From assembly GCA_025356435.1 (NCBI GenBank), contig JANXSY010000266.1, positions 1 to 55,103 of the forward strand: 55,103 nt of DNA, in the 5' to 3' direction. Origin of the DNA: Isosphaeraceae bacterium. GTDB taxonomy: Bacteria; Planctomycetota; Planctomycetia; Isosphaerales; Isosphaeraceae. Of this stretch, positions 16,451 through 24,568 are shown piece by piece (within the stretch, counting starts at the first letter, position 1; every line of letters starts with the position of its first letter). The notes below the pieces were generated by a model. The model ran no database searches, was not told the DNA's origin, and saw nothing but the letters and a program-made list of their open reading frames with translations. The translations under genes were made by a program, and so were the position numbers.

Positions 16451-17680
16451 TCACCTGGCTCCGACGGTGGTCGCGGCCTTGACGGCCGGCGCTTTCGGGC
16501 ACGGGACCATCGGGGCCGATGTGGCGGGGGTGTGGGTGAGGAGGTCAGAGAGCTGGAAGGCGTGGTAGGGCTGGTTCGCGGCAGGCTCGCCCGACTTGGA
16601 GGCGTTGGCGATCCAGAGCTTGGTCGTGGTCGACTCGAAGAGGACGCTGTGCAGGTTCGACTTCATCGCAACCGGCCGATCCATGAGGTGCCGGGCTGAC
16701 TCGGCGTCGAAGGTACCGTGGCCGGCTTGAACGCGGCGGGCGAGTTCCTTGTAGCGGTCGCCGGCCGAGAGCACGACCGCGTCTTTGACGGCGGTCGGCA
16801 GCTTCTCGTGGGCCTCGCCCATCGCGACCGTGAAGAACTTGTTCCACGACGCTTCCATGCCGACGCCCTTGCCCGACTTGCCGTCGGCGATGACGTAGTA
16901 ATATTCGCAAGTCCTGGGGTGATCGCGGAAGATGGCGACGGCCTCTTCGAGCGTGTTCGCCTCTTCCAACGCCCAGCGCACGAGGAGGGCCATCGGCACG
17001 CCGTCCCAGTGGCCGATGCCCTTGCCGCCCATCTCACCGATCGAGACCTTCTTGGCATTCATCCCCGTGACTGAGCCGATGAAGCCAGCATAGGTGACGT
17101 TAGCGAATGGGATCTTGCCATCAGGCTCGGCGATCGTGAGCACAGCATGCTCTTGAAGCTGCCAGTCACACCCGTAGTCGAGAATGCGTCCGTGATAGAG
17201 GGTGCCGTCCTTGGTCGCCGAGCCGCTGAGGGCGAAGCCGCTGCAATGGAAGAGTTCGGGGAGGAAGTTGGCGACGAGGACTTCGTTATAGTTGGCCCCG
17301 GAGCCGTCGGCCACGCCGCGAAGCTCTTCATAATAACGCTTGGGGACGTATTTCTTCTGGTTCTCAGAGATCGTGGCGATGAGGATTTTCGGGTTCGGGT
17401 TGATCTTGAGCCCGGGGACGATCTCGACTTTGAATTCTTTGGCCTTCACGTCGAACAGGTGGCGGACGAGCTTGTGGATGTCGTCCTTGAGCAAGACGCC
17501 TTGCTGGTAGCCCATCTCATAGGGCGACCCCTTGATGTGGAGCACCTTGTAGCCGTCAACCTCTTCAAGGAAGCCAGCACCGCAGCGAGCGATCGTCTTC
17601 GTCTCGGCCTTGGCAGGCGACGACGCCCACGAGAACACGAGAGCCAAACCCAAGATCCATGCGGATGTGTGTCGTACCAT
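16451..17680 (-). CDS. Exported C45-type Ntn-hydrolase (acyltransferase/amidase family)
   Basis: A 409-residue exported protein with signal peptide (HTSAWILGLALVFSWASS, cleavage after PAKA). It resembles the C45/acyl-CoA:6-aminopenicillanate acyltransferase group of N-terminal nucleophile hydrolases, which mature by self-cleavage before a Cys and act on amide bonds. The probable nucleophile is Cys146 in ELFHCSGFAL, followed by DGTLYHGRILDYG, as in family members. GSPYEMGYQQGVLL precedes it, and GEMGGKGIGHWDGVPMALL and NLHSVLFE follow. The natural substrate is unknown; ceramide or acylated amino compounds are possible by family. AAGGGAG with 10-nt spacing fixes the start. It is first gene of a likely operon with the jelly-roll protein. 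Confidence 0.8.
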   Translation of the reverse strand: MVRHTSAWILGLALVFSWASSPAKAETKTIARCGAGFLEEVDGYKVLHIKGSPYEMGYQQGVLLKDDIHKLVRHLFDVKAKEFKVEIVPGLKINPNPKILIATISENQKKYVPKRYYEELRGVADGSGANYNEVLVANFLPELFHCSGFALSGSATKDGTLYHGRILDYGCDWQLQEHAVLTIAEPDGKIPFANVTYAGFIGSVTGMNAKKVSIGEMGGKGIGHWDGVPMALLVRWALEEANTLEEAVAIFRDHPRTCEYYYVIADGKSGKGVGMEASWNKFFTVAMGEAHEKLPTAVKDAVVLSAGDRYKELARRVQAGHGTFDAESARHLMDRPVAMKSNLHSVLFESTTTKLWIANASKSGEPAANQPYHAFQLSDLLTHTPATSAPMVPCPKAPAVKAATTVGAR

Positions 17681-17774
17681 CGGGACGACTCCCTTGGCTG
17701 GAGGCGGTAGGGTGGAGAGACCGAAGATAACACGTCAGTCTGGACGTTGTGAGGCAGATCTTCGCATGTCGCTC

Positions 17775-18365
17775 TTATTTGCCGAACGCGAGGAACCAGT
17801 CGTTGAAGTGCTCGAATGTGGCCTTGGCGGAGTCGATGATCGCCTCTTGATCGGGCTCGGCGTCGGCGTGGGCGGTCAAGACCTCGCGGAACGCCTTCCA
17901 CATCGGCCCGACCTCTTCGCCATAACTGCTGAAGAACGAGCACCCCTGCCCCGGCTCGACGCCCAAGGCCGACTGGACATACTTGGCGATATACTGCCCG
18001 CCCAGCGTGGCCCCTTCGAGGACGTACATCGACCCCAGCGCGGTGGGTACGTCGTGCAGTGGTTCGAGGGCAGTGAAGCGGGGGAGCGAGTTGATCGCCG
18101 CGTCGTCGAGGCCGAGTGAGCGGAGGTCGGCCTTGAGGAGTTCGGTCTTCCTCCGCCTCGTGAAGTCGAGGTCCACCGTCTGCCCGAGGACGGGGGCAAG
18201 ACGGGCCTCGGCCGGCTCGTAAAAGCCGAGGAACCGGCCGAGCAGTTCGCGATAACCCTCGCGGGTCTTCGAACGGTTGCCGAGGTTGACCGTCAGCTCG
18301 GTCGCCTCGTGGTGGGGCCGGGTCGCGTCTTTTAGACGGGCGAGGAAGGGTGTTACCGTCGTCAT
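17775..18365 (-). CDS. Heme oxygenase (biliverdin-producing)
   Basis: A 196-residue cytoplasmic heme oxygenase, which opens haem to biliverdin, CO and iron. The proximal haem ligand is His19 in KDATRPHHEATE and the distal helix is GSMYVLEGATLGGQYIAK (about 105-122), both typical. FFSSYGEEVGPMWKAFREVL and a C-terminal FEHFNDWF complete the fold. The role may be iron recovery or chromophore supply; no phytochrome gene is visible nearby. The frame is open to 18494 but the family start is MTTVTPFLARLKDAT at 18365. It is a single gene on the minus strand between two exported hydrolases. Confidence 0.9.
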   Translation of the reverse strand: MTTVTPFLARLKDATRPHHEATELTVNLGNRSKTREGYRELLGRFLGFYEPAEARLAPVLGQTVDLDFTRRRKTELLKADLRSLGLDDAAINSLPRFTALEPLHDVPTALGSMYVLEGATLGGQYIAKYVQSALGVEPGQGCSFFSSYGEEVGPMWKAFREVLTAHADAEPDQEAIIDSAKATFEHFNDWFLAFGK

Positions 18366-18500
18366 CTCGTCCCGCCTTGTGATCCCGTCCCGGCGGCGGG
18401 CCTCGGAGAGTCTCCGGCCTCGCCATCCCTCGGAACATTCCAGCTCCGAGCGTAGCATCGACCGGGGATGAGGGTCAACCGAACTCGGCGGCACACGCGA

Positions 18501-19481
18501 TCAGGGCTTCGACTCCTTCGTCTCCTTCGGCGGCTCGGCCCTGGCTGCGAGGTTCCGCTTGAGGACGATGTATTGGACGGCGACGGACGTGCCGATCTCG
18601 CGCGACCAGTAGGCTCCCGTGTGACCGCCGGCCGATTCGGCATAGGTAAAGGGGATGTTGTGCTCGATCAGGAGCTTGGCGAACTCGCGGCTCCCGCCGA
18701 TCAGGCGGTCTTCGGTGCCGCAGTCGAGATAGATATGCGGGAGCTTCTCTTTGGGAACGGCGAGCACGAGCTTGAACGGGTCGGCCGCATCGGCGTCTTC
18801 GGGCTTGAGGAAGGGTTTGCCTTTCGGGCTCCGCTCGACCTGCGAGCGAAAGCCGTCGATCTCGATCTTGGGGTCGGGATTGTCTGAAGGACCGTTCTTG
18901 CGCTGGGGGGGCGTCTGATTGGTGCGGAGCCGCTCCCCTGCCCCGCGAGCGTAGGCAATCGCGCCGGAGTGACTGCCGATCGAGCAGAAGAGGTCGGGGT
19001 GACGGAGGCCGAGGGCCAGGCCGCCGAAGCCGCCCATTGAGAGGCCGTTGATCGCGCGACCTTCCCGCGCCGCGACGGTCCGGTAGGTCGAGTCGATGTG
19101 GCCGATCAGGTCTTTGACGATGAAGTCGTCCCAGGCGTTTTTCTGACCCTCAGCGCTCTCGGCCCAGTTGAGATACCACGAGTTGCCGGCGTCGGGCATG
19201 ACGACGATCAGGTCGAGCCCCTTTGCCGCCTTGGCTGCGCCGAGGTTGGTCCAGGCGAGATAGTTGCTCGAATAGCCGTGGAGCAAGTAGAGGACAGGAT
19301 AGCGATTGTCGCCCGAGGTCTCGTAGTCGGCCGGGAGGGCGATCTTGTAGGCGGTCTTGCGGCCGATCGAGGGGGCCTCGAAGGTCACGGTCTTCACCGA
19401 GGGCACCGGCTCGGCGGAGCGGGCGGCGGGTGCCAGCGCGGCGAGCGCGAGCAGGGCCAGGAAGGGGCGGCGGGGGATCAT
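18501..19481 (-). CDS. Exported alpha/beta-hydrolase esterase (esterase D/feruloyl esterase-like)
   Basis: A 326-residue exported serine esterase. The signal peptide is MIPRRPFLALLALAALAPAA with cleavage near RSAEP. The alpha/beta-hydrolase fold shows the oxyanion strand YPVLYLLHGYSSNYLAW, nucleophile Ser148 in INGLSMGGFGG, the acid in YLDCGTEDRLIGG and the His in SAGGHTGAYW. This is the order of the esterase D/antigen 85/feruloyl esterase group. Substrates are probably short ester-linked groups on sugars or polymers. An insertion of about 60 residues between nucleophile and acid (RLRTNQTPPQRKNGPSDNP) is rich in polar residues. The open frame extends to 19598, but the signal peptide and GGAG support 19481. 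Confidence 0.85.
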   Translation of the reverse strand: MIPRRPFLALLALAALAPAARSAEPVPSVKTVTFEAPSIGRKTAYKIALPADYETSGDNRYPVLYLLHGYSSNYLAWTNLGAAKAAKGLDLIVVMPDAGNSWYLNWAESAEGQKNAWDDFIVKDLIGHIDSTYRTVAAREGRAINGLSMGGFGGLALGLRHPDLFCSIGSHSGAIAYARGAGERLRTNQTPPQRKNGPSDNPDPKIEIDGFRSQVERSPKGKPFLKPEDADAADPFKLVLAVPKEKLPHIYLDCGTEDRLIGGSREFAKLLIEHNIPFTYAESAGGHTGAYWSREIGTSVAVQYIVLKRNLAARAEPPKETKESKP

Positions 19482-19749
19482 GCGGATGAGGCTCCGAGGG
19501 TAGGACGTTGCGCGATGGAGAGGCGAATAGTCGTCAATGGAACAAGCGACGAAGTCACGCGGACCGGCCGAACCTCGCCGAATTTCGCGGAGGGGCATTG
19601 AATTGTCCGGGTTGGATCGAGTGAACTAGGTGTTGAATCTTCGCCGCGCGATCGGCGTCAATGAGTCCGGTCGGCCGTCCCGCGTGCATTTGCGGGTGCG
19701 TCCTTTGTCACGCCGGCTCGATCATTGGACCCGTTGAGAGGAAAGACTG

Positions 19750-20853
19750 ATGACCTTCCGGCTATTTGGCATCGCGGGGCTGAGCTTTGCCCTGATCGGC
19801 TGCGTGGACGACAAGCCGGCCGCCGCCACGGCCGCCGCCGCCCCGGACGAGAAGGGCAAGGCCGCCGACGAGCCCAAGGCCGCCGCCGCTGTCGCCGAGC
19901 TGCTCCAGCATGGGCTCGAAGACGCCCAGAAGGGCGAGATGGAGAAGGCCTCCGAGCAGATCGGCAAGGCCGTTAAGCTCGACCCCAAGAATCGCCAGGG
20001 GCTGTTCTTCCTCGCCGCGATCGACCAGGAACTCGCCGGGAAGGCCGCCGACCGCGTGAAGAAGAACGAATTCCTGCTCCGCTCGGCCGACTCGATCCGC
20101 AAGCTTCGCGACGTCGACAAGACGCTTCGCCCGCGCGAGAAGGGCCTGTTCGCGTTCGCCGTCTATAACGAAGCCTGCGTCTATGCCTTCCAGAAGAAGG
20201 ACGACAAGGCGCTGGCGTCGCTCAGCGAGGCGATCGAGGCCGGTTTCACCGACTCGAAGACCCTGCTCGCCGACGCAGACCTCGCCAGCCTTCGCAAGCG
20301 GCCCGAGTTCACCGCCTTGACCGCGAAGATTGAGGAGGTCGTCAAGAAGGAACTCGCCGAACTCGTGACGAACGTCAAGACAGAGATGACGGGCTTCAAG
20401 TCGTTCCCGTTCAGCTTCGATCTGCCCGACCTCGAAGGCAAGTCCGTCAAGCTCGCCGACTTCAAGGGTAAGGTCACGATCGTCGACGTCTGGGGAACCT
20501 GGTGCCCCCCCTGCCGCGAAGAGGTCCCCCACTTCGTTGAGCTGAACAAGAAGTACAAGGAGAAGGGCCTGGCCATCGTCGGCATCAACTACGAGAAGGG
20601 CGATAAGGACAAGTGGAAGTCTTTGATCTCCTCGTTCGTCGCCGAGAATCACGTCAATTACCCGTGCGTGATCGGTGACGACAAGACCCAGGAGATGATC
20701 CCGGAATTTTCGGCCTTCCCGACGACTCTCTTCATCGACCGTGAGGGCAAGGTCCGCTTCAAACTCATCGGCTCATCGCCGGCCCCCGTGCTCGAAGCGA
20801 TCGTGACGCTCTTGCTTGACGAACCGGCCGCCAAGAAGGCCGCGACCCCCTGA
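19750..20853 (+). CDS. TlpA-like thioredoxin lipoprotein with TPR-like N-terminal part
   Basis: A 367-residue exported lipoprotein. The leader FRLFGIAGLSFALIGC has a lipobox with acylated Cys18. An Ala/Lys-rich linker precedes a helical segment with TPR character (HGLEDAQKGEMEKASEQIGK, then AVYNEACVYAFQKKDDKAL and SLSEAIEAGFTD; about 50-205). The C-terminal domain is a TlpA/ResA-type thioredoxin fold with active site WGTWCPPCREE (C252, C255) and the cis-Pro segment FSAFPTTLFIDREG. It probably works as a membrane-tethered thiol-disulfide reductant in the periplasm. AGAGGAAAG directly upstream sets the start. The gene ends before a strong hairpin at 20877-20913. Confidence 0.87.
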   Translation: MTFRLFGIAGLSFALIGCVDDKPAAATAAAAPDEKGKAADEPKAAAAVAELLQHGLEDAQKGEMEKASEQIGKAVKLDPKNRQGLFFLAAIDQELAGKAADRVKKNEFLLRSADSIRKLRDVDKTLRPREKGLFAFAVYNEACVYAFQKKDDKALASLSEAIEAGFTDSKTLLADADLASLRKRPEFTALTAKIEEVVKKELAELVTNVKTEMTGFKSFPFSFDLPDLEGKSVKLADFKGKVTIVDVWGTWCPPCREEVPHFVELNKKYKEKGLAIVGINYEKGDKDKWKSLISSFVAENHVNYPCVIGDDKTQEMIPEFSAFPTTLFIDREGKVRFKLIGSSPAPVLEAIVTLLLDEPAAKKAATP

Positions 20854-20876
20854 TCGACTCTGCTCCACGCCCCGCA

Positions 20877-20913
20877 CGCCCCGCGACGACCCGAACGAGG
20901 TCGTCGCGGGGCG
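20877..20913 (+). terminator. Strong hairpin after the TlpA-like gene
   Basis: Perfect 14-bp stem CGCCCCGCGACGAC / GTCGTCGCGGGGCG with a 9-nt loop, 24 nt after the stop codon. It is followed by TTCTGCG, so the T-tract is weak, but its position and strength fit an intrinsic terminator. Confidence 0.7.
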
Positions 20914-20994
20914 TTCTGCGTCAGGCCTTGCGGAGTTTGGCCGGGTTTCCGATGATTGAGGTTTGCGGACACGAGGGTCGAGAGGGTGGTCTGG

Positions 20995-21912
20995 ATGAGA
21001 TGGAATGATCGGGTTTACGGCGAAGTGACGATCGAAGACCCCGGCGTGCTGGCCCTCATCGCCCGGCCCACCTTTCAGCGGCTTCGCGGCATCCGCCAGG
21101 CCGGGCCGTCGGCCATCTCGTATCCGTTCAAAGACGTGACGCGCTTCGAACACTCGCTCGGCGTCTTCACCCTGCTCGGCCGGCTGGGGGCGTCGCCCAA
21201 AGAGCAGCTCGCCGGCCTGCTGCATGACATCTCGCACACGGCGTTCTCGCACGCGGTCGACTTCCTCTTCGACTCCGAGGAGCAAGACCACCACGAGGGG
21301 CTCAAGCCTGAGTTCCTCAATCGCCCCGACATGGTTGCGGCGCTCGCGAGGCTCGGGCATCGTCCTGAAGACTTCTTCGACGATACCGTCTACCCGCTGC
21401 TCGAACGCCCTCTCCCTTGGCTGTGCGCAGATCGGCTCGACTACTTCTTCCGAGATAGCCTGGCGTGCCGTGTCACCACGCCCGAGATGGTCGCGAACTT
21501 CCTCGGGCATCTCGCGGTCGTTGACTCGACGATTGCGTTCACCGATGCCGAAGTGGCCCGGTCCGCCGCTGAGCGGTTCGGCGAGATGAATCGCGACTGG
21601 TGGGCCAGCGGCAGCGAGTCGTACATCTACAACGAGTTTGCCGACGTCCTTCGCGAAGGCTTCGTCCTCGGCGTCCTGACCAGGGCCGACTTGCTGGCTG
21701 ACGACGCGCACGTCATCTCCTGCCTGAACTCGGCCCGCAGCCCCCTGATCGCCAGCAAGCTCCAGCGGATCGGCCACTTCCGACCCGGATTGCTCGACGG
21801 TTTCACTCCCCGGGTCATTCCGAAGACCCGATGGATCGACCCCCCCGTCGTGCTCGGTGACGGCTATCTCCGGCTCAGCGAGATCGACGAGACAGCCAAG
21901 AGGGTCGGGTGA
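20995..21912 (+). CDS. HD-domain phosphohydrolase
   Basis: A 305-residue HD-superfamily metal-dependent phosphohydrolase of the COG1078 type, related to dGTPase-like enzymes. Metal ligands are His53 in TRFEHSLGVF, the His-Asp pair 77-78 in GLLHDISHTAFSH, and a late Asp in LCADRLDYFF. The N-terminus (DPGVLALIARPTFQRLRGIR) is also typical of the group. The substrate, nucleotide or other phosphoester, cannot be read. AGAGGG lies 8-9 nt before the ATG at 20995, which is better than the upstream ATG at 20956. The stop overlaps the start of the next gene (TGATG), so the two are translationally coupled. Confidence 0.88.
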   Translation: MRWNDRVYGEVTIEDPGVLALIARPTFQRLRGIRQAGPSAISYPFKDVTRFEHSLGVFTLLGRLGASPKEQLAGLLHDISHTAFSHAVDFLFDSEEQDHHEGLKPEFLNRPDMVAALARLGHRPEDFFDDTVYPLLERPLPWLCADRLDYFFRDSLACRVTTPEMVANFLGHLAVVDSTIAFTDAEVARSAAERFGEMNRDWWASGSESYIYNEFADVLREGFVLGVLTRADLLADDAHVISCLNSARSPLIASKLQRIGHFRPGLLDGFTPRVIPKTRWIDPPVVLGDGYLRLSEIDETAKRVG

Positions 21913-22133
21913 TGGCGTCGATTATCAAGCGAGCCGCGTGCAAGTCATGCGGCGACCCGCACGACCTCTATTACGCCGACGATGAGCCGATCAGCCGCAA
22001 CGGCCGGTACGTCTTCCAATGCCCCAAGACGGGCGAAGAGGCCTGGTATCGGCGCGGGGGGACCGACCCGGTCAAGGTCGATCGCTGTCCGCCCGGCGCG
22101 ATCCCACTCAGCCGCCATCATCGAACGCTCTGA
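21912..22133 (+). CDS. Small zinc-ribbon-like protein coupled to HD hydrolase
   Basis: A 73-residue protein starting at ATG 21912, whose A is the last base of the preceding stop (TGATG). It starts ASIIKRAACKSCGDPHDLYY, with a C-x-x-C pair, and has a third Cys in RYVFQCPKTGEE and a fourth in VDRCPPGAIPL. Four Cys in this spacing could bind one zinc ion. The Tyr/Trp-rich middle and overall size suggest a small cytoplasmic adaptor. I do not know the family. Tight coupling to the HD hydrolase gene suggests a related role or just cotranscription. Confidence 0.62.
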   Translation: MASIIKRAACKSCGDPHDLYYADDEPISRNGRYVFQCPKTGEEAWYRRGGTDPVKVDRCPPGAIPLSRHHRTL

Positions 22134-22145
22134 AACCGGGGTGGG

Positions 22146-23108
22146 TCAGTCGAGCACCTCGACGACCGAGCGATAGCCTGACAGGCCCGGCAGGCTTTCG
22201 AGCGAGCGGCGGATCGTCCTCTTCTGGAGGAACTTCACGCCGCGCGCCTGGATCGTGATCGACCGGCCGACGACCTTCACGTCGACGGCCTTGACGCGGT
22301 CGCCGACGACGTCCTTGGCCTGCCGTTCGACGCGTCGCTTGATCGCGGCATCGGCGGCGGGGTCGGATCGTGGCTCAGCCTTGATCTCACTATCCGAGGT
22401 GGTGGGTATCGGTCGCAGTGCGAAGCGGCTGAAGAGGTTCAACCGTCGAGGGGGAGGAGTGGGTGCCTTGTCGCCGTCCTTGTCGCGGCCCTTGAGGTCT
22501 CCCTCATCCTTCATGTCGATCGGGTCGAGGAGGTCTGACTCGTCGAGCAGCGTCCGGGAGCGGCCCGGGGTGCCGATGGGAGGCAGGGCCGTGATCCCGC
22601 GCGGTCGAGCGGTGCTGGACCGGATCGGCGGGGCGTCGAGCGGGGGCAGGATCGCCTCGATCGGCGTCGATTCGAGCACGCGGCCTCGGAACCGTTCGGA
22701 CGGGAGCGGGAGCAAGTCGGGCATGCTCGACGTGTTCGGCCTTGCGCCAGGCATTTCGAGGGGAGGCAGCCCGCCGTCGGAGGTCGGGGCAAGGCTCGAC
22801 GGCAGGGCGGCGGTCGTCGAGGGCTCGGTACGCGGGGCGCGGTAGGCCGGGGTCGTGATCCCCGGCAGGGCCAGAACGGGGCGATCATCGCGAGCAGGTA
22901 TGGCGGGGGGAGTCGTCGGCTTGGGCGACGACGGGGCGGGAATCGGCCTCGGCGCGATGGGGGTCGCACCTGCGGGGGCTTCGATCGCTGGGGGTTGCCC
23001 GGCGGGTGGGGTGAGTGGCAGGCCGTCGTCAGCGCGCGTCGAAATCGACGCCGCCCCGAGGCATAAAATCAGCACCGCCAGCATCCGCGCCTTTGCGTTC
23101 CGCCTCAT
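22146..23108 (-). CDS. Exported Pro-rich protein with C-terminal BON-like domain
   Basis: A 320-residue exported protein. The leader RRNAKARMLAVLILCLGAAS ends near STRADD. Residues 30-240 are low-complexity and Pro/Ser/Thr-rich (IAPRPIPAPSSPKP and similar) with repeated LPPL/PPLD-type stretches, so probably unstructured. The last 75 residues (AADAAIKRRVERQAKDVVGD, VKAVDVKVVGRSITIQARGV, SLESLPGLSGYRSVVEVLD) follow the helix-strand-strand-helix-strand order of the BON domain, which binds phospholipid or other envelope partners. The start 23108 is chosen because the signal peptide begins there, with AGGTGGGG upstream. It is convergent with the zinc-ribbon gene, 12 nt away, and divergent from the SDR gene. 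Confidence 0.68.
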   Translation of the reverse strand: MRRNAKARMLAVLILCLGAASISTRADDGLPLTPPAGQPPAIEAPAGATPIAPRPIPAPSSPKPTTPPAIPARDDRPVLALPGITTPAYRAPRTEPSTTAALPSSLAPTSDGGLPPLEMPGARPNTSSMPDLLPLPSERFRGRVLESTPIEAILPPLDAPPIRSSTARPRGITALPPIGTPGRSRTLLDESDLLDPIDMKDEGDLKGRDKDGDKAPTPPPRRLNLFSRFALRPIPTTSDSEIKAEPRSDPAADAAIKRRVERQAKDVVGDRVKAVDVKVVGRSITIQARGVKFLQKRTIRRSLESLPGLSGYRSVVEVLD

Positions 23109-23221
23109 GGGGATTGCCCCACCTTTCCGAAAGGAGCCGGCTCCCGGTTGCATCCTCATGTGGTCTCCTACGAAAATCGGCGGACCGAGGTCATCTGGAT
23201 GAGGCAAACCGGGGGCGAGAT

Positions 23222-23986
23222 ATGCGAATCGGGGCGGAGACGGCGATCATCACGGGAGCATCGAGCGGGATCGGTGCAGAACTCGCCCGCCAACTTGCGG
23301 CGGCCGGGGTCAGAGTCGGCCTCACAGCGCGGCGAGAGGTCGAGCTTGAGGCAGTGGCACGAACGATCCGCGACGCGGGGGGCGTCGCCGTCGTCGCAAC
23401 CGGAGACGCCGCTGATCCCACCTCAACCCGCGCTGCGTTCGCTCGGCTGATTGATGGCCTCGGCCCGATCGACTTGCTGATCGCCAATGCCGGCACCGGG
23501 GCCGATTCGCGGGCCGTGCGGTTCTCGGCCGAGGGTTTCGATCACATGGTGCGGATCAACCTGACGAGCGTCGGCTATGCGATCGAGGCGGTCTTGCCGT
23601 CGATGCTGGAACGAGGTCGCGGGCAGATCGTCGGCATCAGCAGCCTGGCGAGCTATCGCGGCCTTCCCGGCTCGGCCGGATACTCGGCGACGAAGGCCGG
23701 GCTCACCGCGCTGCTTGAGGGGATGAGGGCCGAACTCTTCGCCAAGAACATTTCGGTCACGGCCGTCCATCCCGGCTTCGTCCGCACCCCGATGACGGCC
23801 GACGGCGGGCATCGCCAGCCATTTATGATGGACGCCGACCGCGCCGCGAGGATCATCCTGCGAGGGGTAGCGCGGGGGAAGCGGCGGGTCGATTTCCCCT
23901 GGCCGATGGTGGGCGTGTTACGTCTGGTGCAGCTCATGCCCGGATGGCTTTACGACCGGATCGCCGACCGGCTGGTCAACCCTTAG
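23222..23986 (+). CDS. Short-chain dehydrogenase/reductase
   Basis: A 254-residue classical SDR oxidoreductase. The cofactor motif is IITGASSGIGAELARQLA (about 9-26), then LIANAGTG, and the catalytic Ser-Tyr-Lys set is GISSLASYRG...GYSATKAG. The arginines in LTARREVELEAV after the second strand suggest NADPH preference. The tail RVDFPWPMVGVLRLVQLMPG is hydrophobic, as in SDRs that lie on membranes and act on lipid-like substrates. Substrate unknown. The start at 23222 is the family start; the frame is open upstream to 23015 within the divergent gene. It is convergent with the small lipoprotein gene, 8 nt away. Confidence 0.92.
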   Translation: MRIGAETAIITGASSGIGAELARQLAAAGVRVGLTARREVELEAVARTIRDAGGVAVVATGDAADPTSTRAAFARLIDGLGPIDLLIANAGTGADSRAVRFSAEGFDHMVRINLTSVGYAIEAVLPSMLERGRGQIVGISSLASYRGLPGSAGYSATKAGLTALLEGMRAELFAKNISVTAVHPGFVRTPMTADGGHRQPFMMDADRAARIILRGVARGKRRVDFPWPMVGVLRLVQLMPGWLYDRIADRLVNP

Positions 23987-23994
23987 GCCGTCGA

Positions 23995-24348
23995 TCAGTA
24001 ACTCTTCGCGGCCGGTGTGCCAATGACGATCTGCTTGAGCTCACCGTAGATCCCGAGCGGGACTCCGACCAGCGTCGCGCCTGCGACTTTGACGATTTTG
24101 TTGTTGCCGGACTTGTCATACAACTCCTTTGGCTTGGACAGGAGAGGGTGACGCTCGACGAAGGCGACCGAGCCGGACGGCGTCGATTTCTCGGCGACGA
24201 AGCCCGGTTCCGGGTCGCCTGGCATTGCCAGCGACGGCTCGCGTGCCGCCAGCGTGCGTTTCGGCGGCATCCCGCCCGTGCATCCGCCGATCCCCAGCAG
24301 GACGAACCCGCCGAGGACCCCCAGGACCATCCGTTGACTTCGGCTCAT
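23995..24348 (-). CDS. Small lipoprotein of unknown function
   Basis: A 117-residue lipoprotein. The leader SRSQRMVLGVLGGFVLLGIG ends in a lipobox (LGIGGC), followed by a polar segment. The C-terminal half contains VERHPLLSKPKELYDKSGNN and KIVKVAGATLVGVPLGIYGE, where a hydrophobic stretch may pack against the membrane, and ends GELKQIVIGTPA. The AAAGGA site 9 nt upstream supports 24348; the open frame to 24588 has no signal. I recognise no family. It seems a typical small exported planctomycete protein. Confidence 0.68.
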   Translation of the reverse strand: MSRSQRMVLGVLGGFVLLGIGGCTGGMPPKRTLAAREPSLAMPGDPEPGFVAEKSTPSGSVAFVERHPLLSKPKELYDKSGNNKIVKVAGATLVGVPLGIYGELKQIVIGTPAAKSY

Positions 24349-24568
24349 CGATCCGCATCCTTTCCAGCGCATCCCACGACCGACATGGCCGGAGTCACGC
24401 CCGATGGGCAAGCATAACCCGCCGTGTTCCCGGAGGCGGCGAATTGCGGTCCGATGATCGGGCCGGATCTGACGCGACGACGCGACGTGCCTGTTGTTCT
24501 GGTCGGGAGGCCTAGTGCAATCGTATGATGAGCGACGTCTGTATCGCCAACCGCTTGAGGCCCCGCGC

